Assembly: GCA_949286985.1 (NCBI GenBank)
Contig: CASEEM010000033.1
Span: 1 to 50,815 of the forward strand
Origin: an uncultured Eubacteriales bacterium
Lineage (GTDB): Bacteria; Bacillota; Clostridia; Peptostreptococcales; Anaerovoracaceae
Reading direction: 5' to 3'
DNA: 50,815 nucleotides
Shown here: one piece after another, positions 25,137 through 33,489 of the stretch
Numbering within the stretch: position 1 is the first letter of the stretch
Layout of the letters: each line of letters starts with the position of its first letter
Position numbers and translations under genes: made by a program
Notes under the pieces: model-generated
Databases searched by the model: none
What the model saw: the letters and a program-made list of their open reading frames with translations, nothing else
What the model was told of the DNA's origin: nothing

Positions 25137-26657
25137 ATGCGGTTACTTCTCTGTACCATCCGAACCGGTTCTCCGGAATCCGGCCTTGCCCTGAAGAATC
25201 TCTACAATGTCGTTGCGGAAGCACCGATCGATACGACGATTCGCGAGTATCGCATGGGCGATGCCGACAGGAGCATTTATGAGGAGCTGATGAAGGAGAA
25301 ATACGATCTCCTTTATTTCCATTGCGATCTTTATAATGAAGCGAAGATCGATCATATTGCTCAGCTGATCAAGAAGGCGGTTCCGAGCACGGTGGTCATC
25401 GTCGGCGGCATGCCGGTGACGGCGGAGACGAAGGCTTATATGGCAAAGAACCCGGAAGTCGATTATGTCATCCGCGGAGAAGAGGAAGGTGTCTTCTTCC
25501 GATTCATCCATACGATCCTGACCTATCGCTTCGAATTTGCCGGTCTGGACGGATTGGCTTATCGTGACGGAGAGAATATCGTCGTCAATCCGATCGGGGA
25601 ACCGATGCGATATGAAGATATGCCGTTTGCTTATGAGCATTTCTCGGTGGAAGAGGGATCGACGGTCTGCTATGAGAGCTCGAGAGGCAATCCGGATCGC
25701 TGTTATTATCGTCAACTCCTTCCGGACCGCAAGATTCGCTCGCTTTCGCTGGCGCGCGTCTGCAGCGAGCTCCGTTATTTCATCATCAAGAAGGCGGAGA
25801 AGGTCATCTTTGTCGATAAGTGGTTTAACTTCGGCAAGGAGAGAGCCTATCGTATCTTTGAATATCTTATCAATAACGATAACGGTGTGACGACCTTCTG
25901 CTTCGATATCAACGGCGATCTTCTCGATGAAGAGACGATCCTCCTGCTCGGTCATGCGAGAAAAGGACTCTTTGAATTCACGGTAGATATCGAGTCGACC
26001 AATGCCGAGCCGCTGGATGCGGCCGGACGCAAGGCGAATATCTATCAGCTGATGTACAATATCAGCAAGGTGATTCAGAACGGCAATATTCGAGTCACGG
26101 TGAAGCAGCGCGCGGGTCTCCCGTGTGAGACGCCGGAGCTTTTTGCGCGAGCCTTTAATAAGATTTACGGGCTGCATGCCGATCGTTTCGACATCGAGGT
26201 CCTTCATATGGTGAAGGGCTGCGTGCTTCGAAGTGAGGCGGCGAATTACGGATATCGCTTCGACTCCGAAGTTCCGTATGAAGTGATCGCGAACGATTTC
26301 ATGCCTGCCGATCGAATGATTGATATCGTCAGACTCTCGAAGATTCTTGAACTCTATCAGGAGTATTTCGCTGATTCGCTGAATCGCATTCTCGGCGACA
26401 CCGGCCGCAAGGCTTATGATTTCTTCATGGGACTGACCGATTTCATTTCGGAGAAGGGATATATGAATCTTCTTCATCTCGAAGAGGAGCGCTACCGCGT
26501 ACTCTATGCTTATGCCGCCGGCATCTATGACGAGCGCGGCGAGAATCTCAAGCTGCAGATCCTGATGGAGGTCATGACGCACGAGCTCGAGAAGCATTTC
26601 GGCACGGAAGCGGTCAAAAGATTGGAACGAAAGGGCTGGGACCTGAATGTCAAATAA
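25137..26657 (+). CDS. B12-binding/radical SAM-like (DUF4080 type) protein lacking the Fe-S cysteines
   Basis: A 506-aa protein. Residues 1-130 resemble the B12-binding domain of B12/radical SAM proteins (YDLLYFHCDLYN, VVIVGGMPVTAE, VDYVIRGEEEG). The following TIM-barrel-like region has the family's VIFVDKWFNFGKERAYRIFEY and a DUF4080-like C-terminus. In active relatives the segment after YESSRG reads CPxxCxYC; here it is NPDRCYYR (185-192). Only the middle Cys (C189) of CxxxCxxC remains, so no [4Fe-4S] cluster and no SAM radical chemistry are expected. The frame is intact and it overlaps the TPR gene by 11 nt, so it looks selected. Function unknown. Confidence 0.75.
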   Translation: MRLLLCTIRTGSPESGLALKNLYNVVAEAPIDTTIREYRMGDADRSIYEELMKEKYDLLYFHCDLYNEAKIDHIAQLIKKAVPSTVVIVGGMPVTAETKAYMAKNPEVDYVIRGEEEGVFFRFIHTILTYRFEFAGLDGLAYRDGENIVVNPIGEPMRYEDMPFAYEHFSVEEGSTVCYESSRGNPDRCYYRQLLPDRKIRSLSLARVCSELRYFIIKKAEKVIFVDKWFNFGKERAYRIFEYLINNDNGVTTFCFDINGDLLDEETILLLGHARKGLFEFTVDIESTNAEPLDAAGRKANIYQLMYNISKVIQNGNIRVTVKQRAGLPCETPELFARAFNKIYGLHADRFDIEVLHMVKGCVLRSEAANYGYRFDSEVPYEVIANDFMPADRMIDIVRLSKILELYQEYFADSLNRILGDTGRKAYDFFMGLTDFISEKGYMNLLHLEEERYRVLYAYAAGIYDERGENLKLQILMEVMTHELEKHFGTEAVKRLERKGWDLNVK

Positions 26658-27693
26658 GGATATGAACGAAAGGCGCGATCGTATCGCGCCTTATCTCTAT
26701 GAAAAAAATAAAGGCATCCTCTTCGATGAGCTTCAGGAGGAGATGCTCGAGAAGATGGAAGCGGAAGACTTCCTGCGGGGCGTGCCGGTGCCGATCCTCG
26801 GAGCCTTCGGCGATGAGATCAACACCGTGACGATCGCCATCGGCATGGGACGCGTCCTCGGCGGAGACGGCAATTTCCCGTACCGTGAGGCATATCTTTC
26901 CTTCATGCATCTCGTCTTCGGCGATCAGGCCGTGAAGGTTTTTCTCAAGGAGGGCGCTTCGGCGGCGACGCACGGCGACGATCTGGTCGCGGCGATGTTC
27001 TTCCGCATGGCGCTCATTCTGGAGCCGAAGTCGTGCGATGCGCTCTATCTCTATGCGCTCGCCTGCCGTAATGCTTATACGAATGCCGAGGGTGAAGAGG
27101 ATGCCTTCGTCGGCAATTTCAAGGCGGAGTCGATGGAGGCCTTTGAGACCTTGACGCTTCTCCATCCGGATTTCGCGGAGGGATATTATTATCTCGGCTT
27201 CTGTTATGCCAATATGGGCCTTTATCTTAAGGCGAAGCTCACCTGGGAGAGCTTCATGCAGCTCACGGCGGCCGATACGGATCCGGCTATCGAGGAGGAG
27301 AAACAGGAGATCCAGGAGCTTCTCGAGAAGCTGACGGAGCCGGTCAAGATCGAAGAAGGCATCAATCATGTGCTGAGCGGCGATTATCAGGGAGGGGAGG
27401 CGATCCTTCGTCCGTATACCGACAGCTCCTTTGCCTCCTGGTGGCCGCTTTGGTATTATCTCGGCATGGCGGAGAGCGCCATGGGGAATCTCGAGCAGGC
27501 GGTCAGCGATTATAAGAACGGCCTCACGTACAGCCCGAGCAATGAGCAGATTCTCGAGGATCTCATCTTGATCTTCGATGCGGTCGGTGACCGGGAGCAG
27601 GCGGACAAGTATCGCAAGAAGCTCGAAATCGTCGGGAAGAATGCGGAAGCGGACCGCGAAGAGGCGGAGCGCGTTCGCAAAAATAACTTTTAA
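26647..27693 (+). CDS. Tetratricopeptide-repeat protein, unknown role
   Basis: A 348-aa soluble protein with no signal peptide or TM. At least three TPR-like helix pairs are visible: about 110-140 (AMFFRMALILEPKSCDALYLYALACR), 165-200 (FETLTLLHPDFAEGYYYLGFCYAN) and 270-305 (WWPLWYYLGMAESAMGNLEQAVSDYKNGLTYSPSNEQ). The C-terminus is a charged helix. It starts inside the end of the degenerate radical-SAM-like gene, so the two are co-translated and may form a complex. Nothing in it names a partner or substrate. It ends just before the tRNA promoter. Confidence 0.8.
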   Translation: MSNKDMNERRDRIAPYLYEKNKGILFDELQEEMLEKMEAEDFLRGVPVPILGAFGDEINTVTIAIGMGRVLGGDGNFPYREAYLSFMHLVFGDQAVKVFLKEGASAATHGDDLVAAMFFRMALILEPKSCDALYLYALACRNAYTNAEGEEDAFVGNFKAESMEAFETLTLLHPDFAEGYYYLGFCYANMGLYLKAKLTWESFMQLTAADTDPAIEEEKQEIQELLEKLTEPVKIEEGINHVLSGDYQGGEAILRPYTDSSFASWWPLWYYLGMAESAMGNLEQAVSDYKNGLTYSPSNEQILEDLILIFDAVGDREQADKYRKKLEIVGKNAEADREEAERVRKNNF

Positions 27694-27711
27694 AAAATAA
27701 AAGAAATCTTG

Positions 27712-27740
27712 TTGACAATGTGCCTCAATGGTTATATACT
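27712..27740 (+). promoter_or_regulatory. Strong promoter for the Asn-Leu-fMet tRNA operon
   Basis: TTGACA (27712-27717), 17-nt spacer, TATACT (27735-27740), consensus-like as usual for stable RNA. It ends 29 nt before the first tRNA. Confidence 0.85.
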
Positions 27741-27769
27741 GATTAAGTCGCAAACATTGGGGCAGATAT

Positions 27770-27844
27770 TCCGAGGTAGCTCAATGGCAGAGCAACCGGC
27801 TGTTAACCGGTAGGTTGTGGGTTCGAGCCCCACCCTCGGAGCCA
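27770..27844 (+). tRNA. tRNA-Asn (GTT)
   Basis: Acceptor stem TCCGAGG/CCTCGGA, anticodon stem ACCGG/CCGGT with loop CTGTTAA (anticodon GTT), TTCGAGC T-loop, CCA encoded. Confidence 0.97.
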
Positions 27845-27853
27845 TTTTTTCCT

Positions 27854-27940
27854 GCCGGAATGGCGGAATTGGCAGACGCCCGGGACTTAAAATCCTGTGA
27901 GGGAAACCTCGTACCGGTTCGAGTCCGGTTTCCGGCACCA
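27854..27940 (+). tRNA. tRNA-Leu (TAA)
   Basis: An 87-nt class II tRNA with acceptor GCCGGAA/TTCCGGC, anticodon loop CTTAAAA (TAA), a long variable arm (GTGAGGGAAACCTCGT), TTCGAGT T-loop, and CCA encoded. Confidence 0.96.
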
Positions 27941-27950
27941 TCTTAAATAT

Positions 27951-28026
27951 CGCGGGGTAGAGCAGTTGGTAGCTCGTCGGGCTCATAACCCGGAGGCCGC
28001 AGGTTCAAGTCCTGTCCCCGCAACCA
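27951..28026 (+). tRNA. Initiator tRNA-fMet (CAT)
   Basis: The 5' C1 faces A72 (CGCGGGG/CCCCGCA mismatch) and the anticodon stem has three G-C pairs next to the loop CTCATAA. Both are initiator hallmarks. CCA is encoded. Confidence 0.95.
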
Positions 28027-28031
28027 AAGTA

Positions 28032-28060
28032 AACTCGGAACGGATGTTCCGAGTTTTTTT
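28032..28060 (+). terminator. Terminator of the first tRNA operon
   Basis: Perfect 10-bp stem AACTCGGAAC/GTTCCGAGTT with loop GGAT, then a run of T. Confidence 0.92.
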
Positions 28061-28156
28061 ATTGGCTCTGCGGCAGTAAAATCAGTCATAGAGTATGTGC
28101 TGTGTGAAGGAAAAGAAATTGTAAGCGAAGAGAACTCTCCGAAACGCACCTCCATG

Positions 28157-28165
28157 TGGTATACT
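28157..28165 (+). promoter_or_regulatory. Extended -10 promoter for the YbaK gene
   Basis: TGGTATACT (TG-N-TATACT). No good -35 lies 17 nt upstream. It ends 35 nt before the ATG. Confidence 0.5.
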
Positions 28166-28200
28166 GACAACAGATATTTCATGGATAAGGAGTGAAGGAA

Positions 28201-28671
28201 ATGTCTTTGGAAAAGTATGAACAGTATTTCGAACCTTACGGATTGGTCGACCGCATCCATCACTGCGGGACCACCTGTGCGACCGTTGAAGATGCCGCTT
28301 CGACCCTGGGTGTGGCACCGGCACGCATCGCGAAGACCCTTTCCTTTCGCGACGGCGAGGATTGCATGATGATCGTCATGGCCGGCAACATGGGCATCGA
28401 CAATAAGAAATATCGAAACACCTTCGGCTTCAAGGCGCGCATGCTTTCCCCGGATGAGGTTCACGACCGCATCGGCCAGATGATCGGCGGCGTCTGTCCC
28501 TTCGCCATTCCGGAAGGAATTCACGTTTACACGGATGAGTCGCTCAAGGAGCACGAGACGCTCTTCGTTGCCTGCGGCAGCACCTATGATATCGTCGAAT
28601 TGTCGCCGGATGAAATCTTCGAATGCGGCCACGCGGCGTCCTGGGTTGACGTCTGCAAGGAGAGAGGATAA
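28201..28671 (+). CDS. YbaK/EbsC-family aminoacyl-tRNA deacylase-like protein
   Basis: A 156-aa single-domain protein of the YbaK/ProX editing family, which hydrolyses mischarged aminoacyl-tRNAs such as Cys- or Ala-tRNA-Pro. Seen are TVEDAASTLGVAPARIAKTLSF (about 30-50, with the conserved Lys) and GGVCPFAIPEGIHVYTDESL (about 99-118), the family's GG.sP pattern. ATG 28201 has AAGGAG 8 nt upstream; GTG 28192 is less likely. It is monocistronic, with a convergent terminator. Which tRNA it edits cannot be told. Confidence 0.9.
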   Translation: MSLEKYEQYFEPYGLVDRIHHCGTTCATVEDAASTLGVAPARIAKTLSFRDGEDCMMIVMAGNMGIDNKKYRNTFGFKARMLSPDEVHDRIGQMIGGVCPFAIPEGIHVYTDESLKEHETLFVACGSTYDIVELSPDEIFECGHAASWVDVCKERG

Positions 28672-28701
28672 GTCGTTTAAGCATTTGCTTCATTTCATGC
28701 A

Positions 28702-28732
28702 AAAGGGTATGCACACGGTGTGCATACCCTTT
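28702..28732. terminator. Bidirectional palindromic terminator between convergent genes
   Basis: A near-perfect 31-nt palindrome with arms AAAGGGTATGCACAC and GTGTGCATACCCTTT. The T-run on the minus side (TTTT) is better, so it mainly serves the yprB transcript; the plus side has only TTT. Confidence 0.75.
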
Positions 28733-28774
28733 GCTCTGTATGAACTGCATGCAGCAACAGAATACGGAGCAATA

Positions 28775-29938
28775 TCAATCCTCTTTCCCGTGAGCCTCCA
28801 TGACATAATGACAGGAGAGGAGGAGCGCGAGCAGGTTCATCGAGTCATAGAACGGACGGCCGTTTTCGCGAAGGAGGAGGAAGTCATTGATCCAATTCTC
28901 GGACGCGCGAAGCCGCGAGAGGAGCGAGGACTGCTCCCGGATGAGCGGGGAGGTCCGAACCGCGAATCCGCTTCGCCGTGCATCGAGCGATTCCCTGACC
29001 GTAAGGCGCGTGACGCTCTCAATGTTCTCTGCGAGCGGCGCCATGTCGAGGTAAGAGGAAGAACCGCGCGTAAGGAGCTGCAGCCTGATTTGATACGAAG
29101 CGGCGGAAGCGCTGAATTCCGCCGAGCCTCCCGGGAATTCGTCCGGGTAGAGGAGGGCGGTCGATGCTTCGTCGCCGAGCTGACTTCCGCTGATGACGAC
29201 GGATTCCTGCCCTTTGCTCTCTTCGAAATGTACGGAGGCCGTCAGCTTGCCGCCGGCTGCCGGCATGCCCATGGAAGCAGCGATCTCATCCAAGGTCAGA
29301 CCTTCGTTCAGGATGTCCAGGAAGTCATTCTTTCCGGCCGCCCGGAGCAGGCGGTTCAGCTGCAGGACGTCCTCGCGGTTATGGGTGAGGATAATCTTCT
29401 CCTTGACCGGATCCTTGTCGACCGTATATTCCTGGAAGAGGCGGACACTCTCGCGCCCCGTGATGACATCGCGGCGGTCCGAGTGGATGCCGAAATATTC
29501 TTCGATCGCCTTCTGGCGAAGCGAAGGAATGACACGGGGAAGAGTGGTATATTTCCGGAAGAAGCGATAGAGGTCGAAGTCATAAAGGCTGTATGCGGAA
29601 GCATAAGAGCGTCCCTTCGAGCGCTTCCTCACAAAGGGGAGGTCGAAGGCGCTGCCGTTAAAGGTGACGAAGTAATCGATATTCTCACGCCGCAGGAATT
29701 CCGCCGTTTCCTCGAGAACCTTGTTCTCTTCATACGGAGATTCGGCCAGGAACTGTGTGATGCGCATGCCGCCCTGCGGCAGCACCGTCATGAGCGCCGT
29801 GAGGATGACCTTGCCGCTTTCGGCCGAGAGCCCGGTCGTCTCGATATCGAAGATGCAGGGGCGGCGCGAGCCGTAGCAGCGGCCGAAGGCTTCACCCTGA
29901 TAGAAGGTATCCGGATAATCCCGCGTGAATGTTTTCAT
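28775..29938 (-). CDS. YprB-type ribonuclease H-like exonuclease
   Basis: A 387-aa protein of the YprB ribonuclease-H-like (DEDD exonuclease) family. Acidic motifs are CIFDIETTGL (exo I), FVTFNGSAFDLPF (exo II) and a C-terminal-side THNREDVLQL (exo III) within residues about 25-200. The rest is a helical region without a named domain. ATG at 29938 with GGAGAAAG upstream is chosen. The frame stays open upstream to an ATG at 30034 but that would run through a terminator hairpin. The nucleic-acid substrate is unknown. The leader carries a promoter and an attenuator-like hairpin. Confidence 0.88.
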   Translation of the reverse strand: MKTFTRDYPDTFYQGEAFGRCYGSRRPCIFDIETTGLSAESGKVILTALMTVLPQGGMRITQFLAESPYEENKVLEETAEFLRRENIDYFVTFNGSAFDLPFVRKRSKGRSYASAYSLYDFDLYRFFRKYTTLPRVIPSLRQKAIEEYFGIHSDRRDVITGRESVRLFQEYTVDKDPVKEKIILTHNREDVLQLNRLLRAAGKNDFLDILNEGLTLDEIAASMGMPAAGGKLTASVHFEESKGQESVVISGSQLGDEASTALLYPDEFPGGSAEFSASAASYQIRLQLLTRGSSSYLDMAPLAENIESVTRLTVRESLDARRSGFAVRTSPLIREQSSLLSRLRASENWINDFLLLRENGRPFYDSMNLLALLLSCHYVMEAHGKED

Positions 29939-29962
29939 GATCTTTCTCCGTCTTCGTTTTGT

Positions 29963-29993
29963 AAAAGAAAACAGACTACAGGGGAGTAGTCTG
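29963..29993 (-). terminator. Intrinsic-terminator-like hairpin in the yprB leader (possible attenuator)
   Basis: On the minus strand CAGACTAC-TCCCCT-GTAGTCTG is followed by TTTTCTTTT. It lies between the minus promoter (30058-30085) and the yprB start, 25 nt before the ATG, so transcription must read through it. Confidence 0.6.
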
Positions 29994-30057
29994 CTTCGTA
30001 AAAGGGTATTGGGACTAGAGATTAAAGAGATCATCAGGGGAGATAACCTCTATAGTG

Positions 30058-30085
30058 ATTATATCAATCCTGTTATAAAAAGCAA
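30058..30085 (-). promoter_or_regulatory. Minus-strand promoter for yprB
   Basis: Read on the minus strand: TTGCTT, 16-nt spacer, TATAAT, with TGA before the -10 (extended). It lies in the 164-nt gap between ychF and yprB. Confidence 0.6.
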
Positions 30086-30102
30086 GTCGAAAGTATACCT
30101 TT

Positions 30103-31194
<1,092 letters not shown>

Positions 31195-31237
31195 ATCTAT
31201 TTTACCTACTCGGGAAACTCGCTATCGGTTCCCGCCT

Positions 31238-31266
31238 TTCTTAATCGTTACCTTATATAGTATAAT
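31238..31266 (+). promoter_or_regulatory. Possible promoter for the methionine sulfoxide reductase gene
   Basis: TTCTTA (31238-31243), 17-nt spacer, TATAAT (31261-31266). The -35 is weak. An inverted repeat CGGGAA/TTCCCG (31211-31234) lies just upstream in this divergent gap and may be an operator. Confidence 0.45.
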
Positions 31267-31321
31267 AGAGCGTAGATTTCCTCAAGACTTCTGCGCCGAA
31301 TTTTCTAAAGGAGAACGACTC

Positions 31322-31789
31322 ATGACAGATTATTCCCTGCTCACACGCCAGCTCACCTCGCTTTCGGAGAACGTCCGTTACACGGTTACCGTGCTTTCGA
31401 ATGCGTCGGCCCTGCTCTATGAAACGCTTCCTGACCTCAACTGGGCCGGCTTTTATCTTCTCGAGGACGGCAAACTCATCCTAGGACCGTTCCAGGGACG
31501 GACGGCTTGCGTGGAGATTGAAATGGGGAAGGGCGTCTGCGGCACGGCGGCAGCGCGGGAGGAGACCGTTCTCGTTCCCGATGTTCACGCTTTTCCGGGA
31601 CATATCGCCTGTGACAGCGCCTCCGAATCCGAAATCGTTGTCCCGATGATGATTCACGGAACGCTTTACGGTGTTCTTGACATCGACAGCCCGAAGAAGG
31701 GACGCTTCACGGAAGAGGACCGGGTGGGTCTGGAGCACTTCGTGCAGGAGCTCGAGCGAATTCTCGAAAGCGCGCCCGAGGTTCGTTAA
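31322..31789 (+). CDS. Free methionine-(R)-sulfoxide reductase (GAF domain)
   Basis: A 155-aa single GAF-domain protein of the fRMsr (MsrC/YebR) family, which reduces free methionine-R-sulfoxide in the cytoplasm. The three redox cysteines are present at C63, C73 and C97 (RTACVE, GKGVCGTAA, GHIACD), with the same 10- and 24-residue spacings as the E. coli enzyme (C84, C94, C118). PMMIHGTLYGVLDIDSP is the usual C-terminal GAF strand. ATG 31322 has AAAGGAG 9 nt upstream; the longer frame from 31109 overlaps ychF and is rejected. Confidence 0.92.
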   Translation: MTDYSLLTRQLTSLSENVRYTVTVLSNASALLYETLPDLNWAGFYLLEDGKLILGPFQGRTACVEIEMGKGVCGTAAAREETVLVPDVHAFPGHIACDSASESEIVVPMMIHGTLYGVLDIDSPKKGRFTEEDRVGLEHFVQELERILESAPEVR

Positions 31790-31821
31790 GCGCTTTTCCG
31801 CGAGACCGTATCTTATGCAAA

Positions 31822-31867
31822 AACGAGACAGCTTCCGAAGAACCGGAGGCTGTCTCGTTGCTTTTTG
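31822..31867. terminator. Terminator between convergent genes
   Basis: Long stem AACGAGACAGC(N)TCCG / CGGAGGCTGTCTCGTT with loop AAGAAC, then GCTTTTT. It terminates the reductase gene; the minus side has an A-rich 5' flank (TTTT on the minus strand) and may also stop lgt. Confidence 0.85.
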
Positions 31868-31877
31868 TTAACTTGTT

Positions 31878-32630
31878 CTAAACGACTTCCTTCGCGTCGC
31901 TTCGCTTCTTCAGGTAGAAATAGAGAAGGAGGCAGGCGATGAAGATGATGATGCTGATGACCTGCGCCTGGCGGAGAGGACCTATCATGAGGCTGTCCGT
32001 TCGAAGCCCCTCGACGAGGAAGCGCTCCGGGGCATAGAGGAGGCCGTAGAGGCAGGCGATGCGTCCTTCGAAATGCGGCTTTCGGTCGAGGTAGCTCAGC
32101 ACTAGGAAGATGACGAGGCACCAGAGGGATTCATAGAGGAAGGTCGGATGGACATACTGCCCATCGACCAGGATGGCCCAAGGGAGATCGGTCGGCGTGC
32201 CGTGGGCTTCGCTGTTGAAGAAGTTGCCCCAGCGTCCGATGGCCTGCGCCAGTGCCACGGAAGGGAGCAGGAGGTCGGCGACATTGAAAATCGAAATCTT
32301 CTTGAAATGGCAGTAGATTAAAGCCGCGGCGAGTCCGAAAAGAAGGCCGCCGTGGATGGCGAGACCGCCCTGCCGGATATCGAAGATGCTCGAGAGGTCG
32401 TTACGATAGAGATCGAAATCGAAGAAAACATAATAAGCGCGAGCGCCGATGATGCCGAGCGGGAGGACGAGAAGGGAGAGGTCCAGGACGGTATCCGTAT
32501 TGAGGTGATGGCGTTCGGCTCTTCGGCAGCTGATGAGAATGGCCAGTGCGGCACCGCAGGTGATGAGAATGCCGTACCAGCGGATGTCTATACCGAAGAG
32601 CGTGAAGGCGACAGCGCCCGGTGATTTCAT
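31878..32630 (-). CDS. lgt: Prolipoprotein diacylglyceryl transferase Lgt
   Basis: A 250-aa polytopic enzyme (about seven TM) that attaches diacylglycerol to the lipobox Cys of prelipoproteins. Marks are GLAIHGGLLFG (HGG motif), the Lgt signature GRWGNFFNSEAHG, and RFLVEGLRTDSLMIG near the end. The start at 32630 (MKSPGAV) has AAGGAGGAAC upstream; the longer frame to 32681 is rejected. It is monocistronic with its own minus-strand promoter. Confidence 0.96.
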   Translation of the reverse strand: MKSPGAVAFTLFGIDIRWYGILITCGAALAILISCRRAERHHLNTDTVLDLSLLVLPLGIIGARAYYVFFDFDLYRNDLSSIFDIRQGGLAIHGGLLFGLAAALIYCHFKKISIFNVADLLLPSVALAQAIGRWGNFFNSEAHGTPTDLPWAILVDGQYVHPTFLYESLWCLVIFLVLSYLDRKPHFEGRIACLYGLLYAPERFLVEGLRTDSLMIGPLRQAQVISIIIFIACLLLYFYLKKRSDAKEVV

Positions 32631-32661
32631 AGAAGTTCCTCCTTGCAATCGAATGTAAAAT

Positions 32662-32670
32662 AGTATATCA
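32662..32670 (-). promoter_or_regulatory. Extended -10 promoter for lgt
   Basis: On the minus strand TGATATACT (TG-A-TATACT), 32 nt before the start codon. The -35 (TCGTTC) is poor. Confidence 0.5.
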
Positions 32671-32723
32671 TAAACGAACATTGAGAACGAGGGAATCGAG
32701 ATGAGATTTCTTTAAAAAAGTTA

Positions 32724-32752
32724 TTGACAAACCTCGGTCTCTTTGCTATCAT
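32724..32752 (+). promoter_or_regulatory. Promoter of the six-tRNA operon
   Basis: TTGACA (32724-32729), 17-nt spacer, TATCAT (32747-32752) with TGC before the -10. It ends 25 nt before the first tRNA. Confidence 0.8.
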
Positions 32753-32777
32753 AATCAAGTCGCACGAAAGTGCATAT

Positions 32778-32854
32778 GGCGGCGTAGCTTAGCTGGCTAG
32801 AGCGTTCGGTTCATACCCGAAAGGTCGATGGTTCAAGTCCATCCGCCGCTACCA
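32778..32854 (+). tRNA. tRNA-Met (CAT)
   Basis: Acceptor GGCGGCG/CGCCGCT, anticodon loop TTCATAC (CAT), CCA encoded. A normal 1-72 pair (G-U) marks it as elongator type; an Ile2 (k2C) identity cannot be excluded from the anticodon alone. Confidence 0.92.
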
Positions 32855-32860
32855 AGATCT

Positions 32861-32936
32861 GGACGCTTAGCTCAGCTGGGAGAGCATCTGCCTTACAAGC
32901 AGAGGGTCATAGGTTCGAGCCCTATAGCGTCCACCA
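32861..32936 (+). tRNA. tRNA-Val (TAC)
   Basis: Acceptor GGACGCT/AGCGTCC, anticodon stem TCTGC/GCAGA with loop CTTACAA (TAC), CCA encoded. Confidence 0.97.
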
Positions 32937-32941
32937 TTTGC

Positions 32942-33018
32942 GGCCGGGTAGTTCAGCTGGTTAGAATGCCAGCCTGTCACGCTGGAGGTCGACGGTTCGA
33001 GCCCGTTCCCGGTCGCCA
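32942..33018 (+). tRNA. tRNA-Asp (GTC)
   Basis: Acceptor GGCCGGG/CCCGGTC, anticodon stem CCAGC/GCTGG with loop CTGTCAC (GTC), discriminator G, CCA encoded. Confidence 0.96.
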
Positions 33019-33029
33019 ATTTTTTATAT

Positions 33030-33106
33030 GGTGGGTATCGTCAAGCGGTTAAGACCCAGGGTTGTGGCTCCTGTATGCGTGGGTTCGAATCCCACTACCC
33101 ACCCCA
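33030..33106 (+). tRNA. tRNA-His (GTG)
   Basis: Acceptor GTGGGTA/TACCCAC with an extra G-1 facing C73, the His identity mark. Anticodon loop TTGTGGC (GTG), CCA encoded. Confidence 0.96.
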
Positions 33107-33130
33107 ACTTTTTAACCGCCTTCTAGATGA

Positions 33131-33205
33131 TGGGGTATCGCCAAGTGGTAAGGCAACGGATTCTGATTCCGTCATGCGCAGGTTCGAATCCTGCTACCCT
33201 AGCCA
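33131..33205 (+). tRNA. tRNA-Gln (CTG)
   Basis: Acceptor TGGGGTA/TACCCTA with the weak U1-A72 pair typical of tRNA-Gln. Anticodon loop TTCTGAT (CTG), CCA encoded. The CTG rather than TTG isoacceptor is the notable point; a TTG copy should exist elsewhere. Confidence 0.94.
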
Positions 33206-33235
33206 AGACCTGCGGACCTTTGCCGGCCCGCACCT

Positions 33236-33309
<74 letters not shown>

Positions 33310-33315
33310 GAGTTC

Positions 33316-33345
33316 AAGCACGGATCATGGATCCGTGCTTTTTTT
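33316..33345 (+). terminator. Terminator of the six-tRNA operon
   Basis: Perfect 11-bp stem AAGCACGGATC/GATCCGTGCTT with loop ATG, then a T-run. Confidence 0.93.
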
Positions 33346-33378
33346 ATATGTTTTTGTTCAAACTGATGCTTTTCTGTC

Positions 33379-33407
33379 TATACTCATGCGGAATTTGAGT
33401 ATATAAT
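33379..33407 (+). promoter_or_regulatory. Palindromic operator-like site overlapping a -10 box, before the L,D-transpeptidase pair
   Basis: Perfect inverted repeat TATACTCA (33379-33386) / TGAGTATA (33396-33403) with 9 nt between. Its right arm runs into TATAAT (33402-33407). The layout suits a dimeric repressor. The region 33410-33489 up to the start codon holds nothing else I recognise. Confidence 0.45.
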
Positions 33408-33489
33408 AAAGAGCGTGTGAACATATTGTGTTGATACAAAGCCGTATTTGATAATGTGAAGCCCGACGGGCACGATGAGAATTAGAATC

